From assembly GCA_022072405.1 (NCBI GenBank), contig JAJVHX010000026.1:1-64000 (forward strand): 64,000 nt of DNA. Reading direction: 5' to 3'. Positions 56,506-64,000 of this stretch are shown piece by piece. The translations under genes and the position numbers were made by a program. The notes below the pieces were generated by a model. It searched no databases, was not told the origin of the DNA, and saw only the letters and a list, made by a program, of their open reading frames with translations. Origin of the DNA: Phycisphaerae bacterium (GTDB taxonomy: Bacteria > Planctomycetota > Phycisphaerae > UBA1845 > CAIVHJ01). The stretch's first letter is position 1; the number at the start of each line of letters is the position of its first letter.

Positions 56506-57267
56506 ATGACAGGATTCTCAATTGAGTACCTCAGGATGATTCGAGCTTTCGGGCGTTGGATATTCGTATTCATGCTGGTATTGGCGACCGGCTGCCAGGG
56601 CGGCGGAAACAGTGGGCGGCTGCCTGATCCGGTTTATGTGGCTCCGCGCCCGCCGCCGGTGGTCCATCCGCCTCTGCGGCCCGCACCACCCACGCCACCC
56701 CCTCCGACGCCCACCAAGCCGACGCTGAAGGCGGTCACCATCGTGGTCGATGCCGGCCACGGAGGCAAGGATCCCGGAGCCCAGGGGGTCAGTAAAATTC
56801 CTGAAAAGCAGATCACGCTGGCGATCGCCAACGAAGTGGCTTCTGGATTGAAAAGTAGAGGCGCCAAGGTGATCAGCACCCGCACCACGGACAAATTCAT
56901 CGAGCTGGATGATCGCGCCGCCAGTGCCGATCGACATCAGGCGAATGTCCTGGTTTCGATCCATGCCGACTCCTCACCCAAAGCATCAGTTTCCGGTTCC
57001 ACGATCTACATCGCGCGAAACGCTAAAGGAGAAAGTGAAAAAATCGCCAACAGCATCGCCGCAGCGTTTCGTCAGGCAGGAATTCCCTGTCTGGGAATAC
57101 GCCGGGCAGGATTTCGCGTTCTGGTTGGCCATTCCCGTCCAGCGGTCTTGATTGAAACCGGCTATCTCACCAACCATGCCGAAGCCCAGAAACTGGCCGG
57201 CAGCGAATATCAATCTATAATCTCCGAGGCGATCGTCGAAGGGCTGGCCAACCATTTTGGCCGGTGA
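56506..57267 (+). CDS. N-acetylmuramoyl-L-alanine amidase (Amidase_3), lipoprotein
   Basis: IVVDAGHGGKDPGAQG..., NVLVSIHADSS, VLIETGYLTNHAEA; lipobox-like LATGC. Confidence 0.92.
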   Translation: MTGFSIEYLRMIRAFGRWIFVFMLVLATGCQGGGNSGRLPDPVYVAPRPPPVVHPPLRPAPPTPPPPTPTKPTLKAVTIVVDAGHGGKDPGAQGVSKIPEKQITLAIANEVASGLKSRGAKVISTRTTDKFIELDDRAASADRHQANVLVSIHADSSPKASVSGSTIYIARNAKGESEKIANSIAAAFRQAGIPCLGIRRAGFRVLVGHSRPAVLIETGYLTNHAEAQKLAGSEYQSIISEAIVEGLANHFGR

Positions 57268-57309
57268 TCCCCCTCTGCAGCAGTCCCACGGACCATCCGG
57301 TTTGCACTT

Positions 57310-58383
57310 ATGAGTCAGACACCCTTAACCGTGACTTCCGATTCGTCGTGCTGTGCGGATCACCCGCCACACGATGTTTCTACCGGTAGAGGCTTGCTGA
57401 TTTTCGAGATCGTCATACTGCTGGCGGCGCTCGTCATGAGTTTTATGGGTAATCGCTTCCCCCAGGTAGGATACCTCGCCGTCAGCTTTATCAGTATCGT
57501 GCTGGAAGCCATGCCCTTTGTACTCTTCGGGGCACTCGTCGGCGGATTCATTGAGGTTTTTGTCCCTCAGGATTGGGTAGGTCGCTACTTGCCGCACAAT
57601 CGACTGTGGGCGGTGATTCCGGCGGGGCTGTTGGGTATTTTTTTCCCGGTTTGTGAATGCGCCGTGATCCCGGTGATTCGGCGGTTGCTGCATAAAGGTG
57701 TGCCGCTCGCCGCCTGCATGACTTACCTGCTGGCCGGCCCGATCGTCAATCCCATTGTGGCCGCATCAACTTATGTCGCTTATCTTGGTGTCTGGCAGGT
57801 TGTAGCCATCCGACTGATATGCGGTTATCTGGTAGCGTTAACCATCGGGTTGATCATCGGGCGGCTGTTCAATCAACAGCAAGCCCTGCGGGAGACACAA
57901 CTACATCATTCTGAACTTCAGCATGATCACCGACCCAACCCCACATCAAATGTGCTGTTACGGATCCGCCAGGCAGTAGAAAACAGTGTTCAGGATGTAG
58001 TAGAGATCGGCCGGTTCCTGGTTCTCGGAGCCTTCATCGCCGCCGCCGTGCAGACTTTTATTCCACAACGTGAGCTGTTGCGCTTTGCGGAAACGCCGCT
58101 TCTGGCCATTGTCACCATGATGCTGCTGGCCGTTGTTCTGAATCTCTGTTCTGAAGCGGACGCCTTCGTGGCTGCTTCCTTTCGTTCCATTCTGCCTCCT
58201 TCCGCCCAGATGGCCTTTATGGTGTTGGGGCCAATGATGGATATCAAGCTGGTGTTCATGTATATGGGTATTTTCCGTAAACGCATGGTGGTGACCTGCT
58301 TCAGTATATTGTTGGTTATGGTGCTGGGACTGATGCTGCTGCTTCAATATCTGTTACAAAGGTATCCACAACTATGGCCGTAA
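57310..58383 (+). CDS. YraQ/UPF0718 family permease
   Basis: Multi-TM; VFPVCECAVIPVIRRLLHKGVPLAACMTYLLAGPIVNPIV; CSEADAFVAASF. Confidence 0.9.
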   Translation: MSQTPLTVTSDSSCCADHPPHDVSTGRGLLIFEIVILLAALVMSFMGNRFPQVGYLAVSFISIVLEAMPFVLFGALVGGFIEVFVPQDWVGRYLPHNRLWAVIPAGLLGIFFPVCECAVIPVIRRLLHKGVPLAACMTYLLAGPIVNPIVAASTYVAYLGVWQVVAIRLICGYLVALTIGLIIGRLFNQQQALRETQLHHSELQHDHRPNPTSNVLLRIRQAVENSVQDVVEIGRFLVLGAFIAAAVQTFIPQRELLRFAETPLLAIVTMMLLAVVLNLCSEADAFVAASFRSILPPSAQMAFMVLGPMMDIKLVFMYMGIFRKRMVVTCFSILLVMVLGLMLLLQYLLQRYPQLWP

Positions 58384-59120
58384 GTTTGAAACCCAGCACG
58401 ACACGTTTGATTCAGGGATTAGTCTTCCTGATGTGGGTGGCCGCCTACGGATGGTTATGGTGGAGCGGGCGTTATAGCAAGTTTGTCAGGCCGGAATTCG
58501 ACTTTTTGATGATCAGCGGGGGCCTGTTCTGCTTGCTGTTGCTGGGGGTAGTACTTTTCCCCTCACGTCTGTCGGGAGGCTGTTGTGCGCCTCAGGTCAG
58601 TGATCGACTCTGGGTTCATGGTGCCATACTGCTGCTGCCGCTATTATTCATGGGCGAGGGGCTGAATTATCGCTTTACCAGCGCGGATATGAAACGTAAA
58701 CAGCTATCCAATCAGCAGATGGCGGGTTTTTCGGCAGATGTCGGACAGGACAATACGATCCAGAATGAGGTTCCCAGATCGCATGGCCCGCAACATTTGA
58801 ATATATTGAATCTGGTCCGGGGGATGAAGCAGATACAGGGGCAACGGGTTCTGACAGAGGGCGTCGTCTTTCGTGACGATCAACTGGCGGACGATCAGCT
58901 CTACGTATATCGTTTTGTGATGATCTGTTGCGCGAATGACGCCCGGCCAGTAGGCATCTTGGTCAACCATCCGCAAGCCAGCCAGTTTGAAAATGACACC
59001 TGGGTGCATATCGAAGGTATAGTGGGTGAAACCATCTTCCAATCTCAGCAGATACCGTTGATAAAAGCCGATCTGCTCGAGTCATTTGAATCTACCGAAA
59101 GTCCATTTCTTTATTACTAG
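58374..59120 (+). CDS. TIGR03943 family (YcgQ-like) membrane protein
   Basis: N-terminal TM pair, then GFVFRDDQLADDQLYVYRFVMICCANDARPVGILV-type C-terminal domain; overlaps the permease gene by 10 bp. Confidence 0.85.
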   Translation: MAVSLKPSTTRLIQGLVFLMWVAAYGWLWWSGRYSKFVRPEFDFLMISGGLFCLLLLGVVLFPSRLSGGCCAPQVSDRLWVHGAILLLPLLFMGEGLNYRFTSADMKRKQLSNQQMAGFSADVGQDNTIQNEVPRSHGPQHLNILNLVRGMKQIQGQRVLTEGVVFRDDQLADDQLYVYRFVMICCANDARPVGILVNHPQASQFENDTWVHIEGIVGETIFQSQQIPLIKADLLESFESTESPFLYY

Positions 59121-59474
59121 CGTCGCCTGCTTATCAACAATAGCGCTCTGAAAAATAGACATGGTGATGGCGCTAAATGATCACCAACAGGTCTGTTTAT
59201 ATTTTTCAATGCATGATTTTTCAGTCAATGCCAATTATCAGTATTGATAGTTGATGAATAACTACTTGTATTCAAGCTTCAATTAGGAACTATCAATTAG
59301 AACTGGCGAATTATCACAAAAAGGAGCAGGTTAGTTTATCAATGATGATTCATGTCTGAATGTAATTTGTTGTGGTTGTGAAATTATCTCACGAGTGGGA
59401 TTTTTTATGAACTAATAAAGATTGAGTAAAGTAGAAAGATTCTTTGTTTTTTCCGCATTTCTGGCAAAATTGTA

Positions 59475-59505
59475 TTGCGTCATGCGTACATTAATGAGGT
59501 ATAAT
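59475..59505 (+). promoter_or_regulatory. sigma70-like promoter candidate
   Basis: TTGCGT - 19 bp - TATAAT (59500-59505). Confidence 0.4.
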
Positions 59506-59511
59506 TTGTCT

Positions 59512-59860
59512 AAAGGTCGGGTGTTCAGCTTAGCCTGTTAATAAGCTGATTCGGGCATGGGAATATGGACCAGCGAAGCAGCAGGGATGCGGTAATCATC
59601 CGGGCTGGATGATGGAGCTTATGCTGATTTCATGTCTCCTGCACGAGTAAGTGATCAGTCAACTCGTGGCCGTACTCTGCAAGAAATAAATCTGTTTCAG
59701 ACATTAAACTTGTGATGGCAGGGATGCTGGACAGGATCGAGATTTCCAAGTCCCTGTAAATGTGCGGCGTGCGGCGAGAATATATTTTTGATTTGTTCTA
59801 GCACACACGCTTCCATTTTTTAACTATCGAGATTGATGCGATTTACCGGGCCGGAGATCT
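59512..59860 (+). ncRNA. candidate structured RNA or long 5' leader
   Basis: Perfect hairpins TCAGCTTA/TAAGCTGA (59525-59549), ATCATCC/GGATGAT (59595-59613), CACGAGT/ACTCGTG (59642-59668), TCTG/CAGA (~59690) and CAGGGA/TCCCTG (59719-59756); no ORF in track on either strand here. Confidence 0.45.
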
Positions 59861-59863
59861 GCA

Positions 59864-60391
59864 ATGGGTGAACAGGTACTCATCGTAGGCGCAGGTAACT
59901 GGATGTATGGCGATGAAGCCGCTGGCATTATTATCGCTAACGAGCTGGGCCGCCGGTTGGGTGATTTTGTCAAGGTGACGTATGACCTTGGCCGGGTCCT
60001 GGGATACTTGCACATTCAGCAACCAAAAGAATTGGAGCAGATAATTTTTACGACCATGGCAGCCGAAGATGAAGATCATCCCTCCGGCAGCTGGTGTCGT
60101 CTGGATATGGCGATGGATACTTCCAGAACGGAAAGCAGTTGGTTGACCGGAACCAGAAGCCTGAAGTTGCCGGAAATGGTGGATCTAGCCCGTCGGGTGG
60201 CCGCCCACGGTGTACATACAACTATTTATGTACAGTTTGGTTCGGATTTCCGACTGGGTGCCCCGCTCTCCCTGCCGGTCAAAAAGGCGATCGAGGCTAT
60301 CGAAGACCGGATTGAAGAGGAGATTCGCGCCGGACAAAGCGTGAGATCAGCTCCATCGCGACGAGGTTTATCTGCAACGGCTCCGTTTTAG
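59864..60391 (+). CDS. hydrogenase maturation protease-like (HycI/HupD fold) protein
   Basis: MGEQVLIVGAGNWMYGDEAAGIIIANEL resembles the GxGNxxxGDDGxG signature of peptidase family M52. Confidence 0.55.
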   Translation: MGEQVLIVGAGNWMYGDEAAGIIIANELGRRLGDFVKVTYDLGRVLGYLHIQQPKELEQIIFTTMAAEDEDHPSGSWCRLDMAMDTSRTESSWLTGTRSLKLPEMVDLARRVAAHGVHTTIYVQFGSDFRLGAPLSLPVKKAIEAIEDRIEEEIRAGQSVRSAPSRRGLSATAPF

Positions 60392-60425
60392 GTGATCAGG
60401 CAGGTGAAGTATTGGCCGGTTGTTA

Positions 60426-60486
60426 CCCATCTGAGCTATTTCCAATCTCAGTAAGCGGTCGAGGTGGAATTGGTGGCAGATGGGTT
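60426..60486 (+). promoter_or_regulatory. stem-loop in leader of the GT4 gene
   Basis: ACCCATCTG (60426-60434) pairs with CAGATGGGT (60478-60486), with inner CCAAT/ATTGG. Confidence 0.45.
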
Positions 60487-60555
60487 ATTCTGTATCAATT
60501 AGTCAATAAATGAAAAACAGCTCCTCTGATATAACTCCACAAAAAGGTTGCACCC

Positions 60556-62112
60556 ATGGTAGGACAATTGCCCTTGGCGAACAGTGATCGGCCACTTCGC
60601 ATCGCACTACTCGCCTGGGAGAGTATGCATTCCATAGCCGTGGGCGGCTTGGCGGCTCACGTATCGGAGCTGGCTGCCGCACTGAAGCGGCGGGGTCACG
60701 ATGTCCATCTTTTCACCCGCATGGGTGCCGGGCAGAATCGTTATGACTGTATCGAAGGGGTCCACTATCATCGTTGTCCATTTGACCCCAATACCAATGG
60801 CGATTTTCTACAATATGTTAACCGCATGTGTGACAGCTTCACCTGGCATCTGCAGGATGTGGAGAATTATCTCCATCGGCCATTTGACATTGTGCATGGT
60901 CACGACTGGTTAAGCGTCCCGGCTTTGGTTCGTTCGCGCAATGATTTCAACCATCAGGTGGTCTTTACCCTCCACTCGACCGAATATGGCCGGTGCGGAA
61001 ACCAGATGTGGGGTGGTCAATCGGAGCAGGTCCGACATCTGGAGTGGGAAGGTGCCTATGTGGCCAATCAGCTGATCTGCGTATCCAAAGCCTTGCGCCA
61101 GGAAGTACACTCGTTGTACCAGGTTCCGCTCGACAAGATGTGGGCGATATATAACGGAGTTGATGTTCATAAATTTGATGCGGATATAAACGTGGCCTCA
61201 GTGCGTCGTCGGGTGGGTATCGGCGTGGATGATCCCATGATCCTCTTTGCCGGGCGGCTGGCTTGGCAGAAGGGGCCTGATCTGCTGGTCGAAGCTATGC
61301 CCAGAATCCTGAACCAGCATCCGCGCACCAAGTTCATATTCGCTGGTGATGGGTCGATGCGCCAGGGACTGGAAGACCGGGTGGCAGAGATCGGAGCCCA
61401 CGAATCCACCCGTTTTCTGGGCCATCGCAACGGTTTGGAATTAATCAGTCTGTTTAAGACGGCTGACGCCGTCTGTGTTCCCAGCCGCAATGAACCATTT
61501 GGTATTGTCATTCTGGAAGCCTGGAGTGCCCGCAAGCCAGTCGTTACCACCCGCAATGGTGGTCCGGCTGAGTTTGTCCGCCATGAAGATACGGGGCTGA
61601 CCGTCAGTGATCATCAGGATTCGATCGGTTGGGGAATTGAGACGGTTCTCAATCGGATAGATAGCGCTCGACAGATGGGGGAGAATGGTCGGGTCGAGGC
61701 GGAAACCCGTTTTTCATGGGATACGATTGCTGTCCAGACACTGAAAGTGTATAACACTGTACTGAATCAACCCTACAATACCACAACAACAGTAATTAAT
61801 GGATCCGTAATGGAAACAGATCAGGAGTTGCAGATCATGGCCCGATCAGCTCGCAATAATAACAACCCGGGGAAAAGCACTCCGAAACCATCATCAACCC
61901 GCAGTCGTTCGACCACGAGCGCCAAGACCAGCACCACGCGAACAGCGCGTTCCACTGGCAAATCCGCGACGGCAACGAATCGTACCGTGAAGGTCGTGAC
62001 CGAGGAGATGATTCGTCAGCGTGCCCATCAGATCTATCTGGCGCGCAATGGCACGCCCGGTGATCCCGCGCAGGATTGGCTGCAGGCTGAGCGCGAGTTG
62101 CGCGGCGTCTAA
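60556..62112 (+). CDS. GT4-family glycosyltransferase with C-terminal DUF2934-like domain
   Basis: ALLAWESMHSIAVGGLAAHVSELAAALKRRGHDVHLFTR...GRLAWQKGPDLLVEAMPRIL...PSRNEPFGIVILEAWSARKPVVTTRNGGPAEFV; C-terminus EEMIRQRAHQIYLARNGTPGDPAQDWLQAERELRG. Confidence 0.9.
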   Translation: MVGQLPLANSDRPLRIALLAWESMHSIAVGGLAAHVSELAAALKRRGHDVHLFTRMGAGQNRYDCIEGVHYHRCPFDPNTNGDFLQYVNRMCDSFTWHLQDVENYLHRPFDIVHGHDWLSVPALVRSRNDFNHQVVFTLHSTEYGRCGNQMWGGQSEQVRHLEWEGAYVANQLICVSKALRQEVHSLYQVPLDKMWAIYNGVDVHKFDADINVASVRRRVGIGVDDPMILFAGRLAWQKGPDLLVEAMPRILNQHPRTKFIFAGDGSMRQGLEDRVAEIGAHESTRFLGHRNGLELISLFKTADAVCVPSRNEPFGIVILEAWSARKPVVTTRNGGPAEFVRHEDTGLTVSDHQDSIGWGIETVLNRIDSARQMGENGRVEAETRFSWDTIAVQTLKVYNTVLNQPYNTTTTVINGSVMETDQELQIMARSARNNNNPGKSTPKPSSTRSRSTTSAKTSTTRTARSTGKSATATNRTVKVVTEEMIRQRAHQIYLARNGTPGDPAQDWLQAERELRGV

Positions 62113-62372
62113 ACAGCACCGTGTTCAATCTGGTTGCTTCCACACCCTTAAATCGATTTGGGTAAATCGTATGATGGCGATGTTGCGCGCCCCTTGCAAT
62201 CGGCCCGTAGTGGCATAGACTATCGGTCCTCTATCTTCAATCCCGCTGCCGACCCCGGTTTCTGGTAATAGCTACTCTTCTCTGGCGGTAACCCAGATCA
62301 AGCTTACCCGGTATCGAGTCGATAAGGATGATTGGGGATAACGCTCGGAGGAAGCCGGGCAGGAGCGCGGTC

Positions 62373-64000
62373 ATGCAGGTTGAAGCGGGAAAACCCTATC
62401 CATTGGGCGCCCATTGGGACGGCCGAGGGGTCAACTTCGCACTCTTTTCTCACCATGCGACCAGTGTCACGCTCTGCCTGTTCGAACGCCACGACGCGCA
62501 ATCAGAATATCTGCGCATTCCACTTCGCCGCCGCACCAATCGGGTCTGGCATGTTTACGTGCCCGGATTCCGCCCGGGCTTACTTTATGGATATCGTGTA
62601 GATGGTCCGTTCATGCCGGATGAAGGCCACTACTTCAATCCATATAAACTGCTGATTGATCCGTACGCGCGAGCGCTGAGTGGACCGTGTCAGTGGCATC
62701 GATCTCAGGTCGGCTACATGGCCGACACGCCCGATCAATATCGTCAACGCAGCACAGCTGACAGCGCTGCCTACGTACCCAAGGCGGTAATCATCGATCC
62801 CACATTCGACTGGGAGGAGGATCGTCCTCCGCGCGTTCCCTGGCACCGTACCGTCATCTATGAATGTCATGTGAAAGGTCTCACCAAACTGCATCCCGAA
62901 ATTCCACCGGAAATACGCGGCACCTACACCGCGCTGGGCGCCCAGCCGATTATCGATCATCTGCTGCATCTCGGTATTACGGCGGTCGAGCTGCTGCCCA
63001 TTCATCAGTTTTTCAACGAAGGCCATCTGGTGGACAAGAAACTGGTGAATTACTGGGGCTACAGCTCGATTGGATTTTTTGCTCCGGAAGCCCGCTATGC
63101 CACCAGCATGGCGGGCCAGCAGGTGATCGAGTTCAAGCAGATGGTCAAGCAGTTGCATCGCGCCGGGCTGGAGGTGATTCTGGATGTGGTCTATAACCAC
63201 ACCGGAGAAGGCAATCACCTGGGGCCGACAATCTGCTACCGGGGGCTGGACAATGCCTCTTATTATCGACTGGCACCCAATCAGCGGCGCTACTACTGGG
63301 ACAGTACCGGCTGCGGCAACAGCCTGGATACAACCCATCCGCGCGTTCTGCAACTGATACTGGACAACCTGCGCTACTGGGTGGAGGAGATGCACGTCGA
63401 TGGATTTCGATTTGATCTGGCGCCGACGTTGTCGCGCGAACCGCATCATATTGATCGCTGGGGCCGCATCTGGGCCGCCATGCTGCAGGACCCGGTGCTG
63501 GCGGAGTGCAAGCTGATCGCCGAACCCTGGGACCTGGGTTTTGACGGCTACCAGACCGGGCGTTATCCGATTGGCTGGTCGGAATGGAACGACCGTTTCC
63601 GTGACACGGTGCGGAAGTTCTGGCGTAACCAGCCCGGTCAGACGCCGGAATTTGTCGGCCGGCTCACCGGCAGCAGTGATCTCTATGAACACAGCGGCCG
63701 GCAGCCGACTGCCAGTATCAACTTCGTCTGCTGTCATGATGGTCAGACCTTGCGTGACGTGGTCAGCTACGAAGGCAAACATAATCTGGCCAATGGTGAA
63801 GAAAATCGCGACGGCACGAATGACAATTACAGCTGCAACTGGGGTGTTGAAGGGCCCAGTGGCAACGAGACCATCAGCACTATTCGCGAACAAGTGCAGC
63901 GGAACATGCTGGCGACGCTGGCCTTTTCGATGGGCGTACCGATGCTGGCCGCCGGTGATGAACTGGGTCGCTCGCAGCAGGGCAACAACAATGCTTACTG
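62373..64000 (+). CDS. glgX: glycogen debranching enzyme GlgX (3' end outside window)
   Basis: From ATG 62373: MQVEAGKPYPLGAHWDGRGVNFALFSHHATSVTLCLFERH...; FRFDLAPTLSRE; open to window edge so missing from the ORF track. Confidence 0.92.
   Translation, partial: MQVEAGKPYPLGAHWDGRGVNFALFSHHATSVTLCLFERHDAQSEYLRIPLRRRTNRVWHVYVPGFRPGLLYGYRVDGPFMPDEGHYFNPYKLLIDPYARALSGPCQWHRSQVGYMADTPDQYRQRSTADSAAYVPKAVIIDPTFDWEEDRPPRVPWHRTVIYECHVKGLTKLHPEIPPEIRGTYTALGAQPIIDHLLHLGITAVELLPIHQFFNEGHLVDKKLVNYWGYSSIGFFAPEARYATSMAGQQVIEFKQMVKQLHRAGLEVILDVVYNHTGEGNHLGPTICYRGLDNASYYRLAPNQRRYYWDSTGCGNSLDTTHPRVLQLILDNLRYWVEEMHVDGFRFDLAPTLSREPHHIDRWGRIWAAMLQDPVLAECKLIAEPWDLGFDGYQTGRYPIGWSEWNDRFRDTVRKFWRNQPGQTPEFVGRLTGSSDLYEHSGRQPTASINFVCCHDGQTLRDVVSYEGKHNLANGEENRDGTNDNYSCNWGVEGPSGNETISTIREQVQRNMLATLAFSMGVPMLAAGDELGRSQQGNNNAY

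Noticed and set aside
59560-59600. SRP RNA-like string (gaccagcgaagcagcagggatgcgg)
   Set aside because: Only the gaagcagc octamer resembles the SRP Alu/S-domain motif; the GGUCAGG/CGGAA context is missing.
60455-60490. tRNA-Leu-like string gcggtcgaggtggaattggtggcagatggg
   Set aside because: Superficial similarity to a tRNA D-arm only; no anticodon arm, T-arm or acceptor complement follows.
62580-63893. 437-aa minus-strand ORF
   Set aside because: Antisense to the clear glgX reading frame; its translation shows no recognisable family signature.

Overview
The window looks like a contiguous chromosomal segment of a moderately GC-rich bacterium. Gene content (zinc-ribbon Ser/Thr kinase, Asn/Asp-rich lipoprotein peptidases, DUF3857 proteins, many small palindromic intergenic repeats) suggests Planctomycetota/Phycisphaerae; this is inference only. 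It opens in the last codons of an IS5-like transposase, followed by an AT-rich patch with a truncated HExxH protein. It then carries mostly housekeeping and envelope genes: HNH nuclease, thioredoxin reductase, two tandem S8 peptidases, S46 peptidase, queA, ECF sigma/anti-sigma, polysaccharide and glycosyltransferase genes, cysE, acyl-CoA dehydrogenase + ETF, guanine deaminase-like, NeuB-like, BadF-type activase proteins, glutamine synthetase, amidase, a YraQ/TIGR03943 permease pair, and a GT4 glycosyltransferase followed by glgX, which runs off the 3' edge. Items absent from the supplied ORF track: the transposase tail (3-116), a 35-aa bTHX-like ribosomal protein (20139-20246), a 59-aa partner of a nucleotidyltransferase (44629-44808) and glgX (62373 to end). 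The best candidates for something undescribed are a ~340-nt intergenic region with five perfect hairpins behind a promoter-like sequence (59475-59863), a MITE/REP-like repeat family (56388-56489 and relatives), an in-frame GT4-DUF2934 fusion, and a receiver-like protein without its phospho-acceptor Asp. No CRISPR array, rRNA or complete tRNA was recognised.
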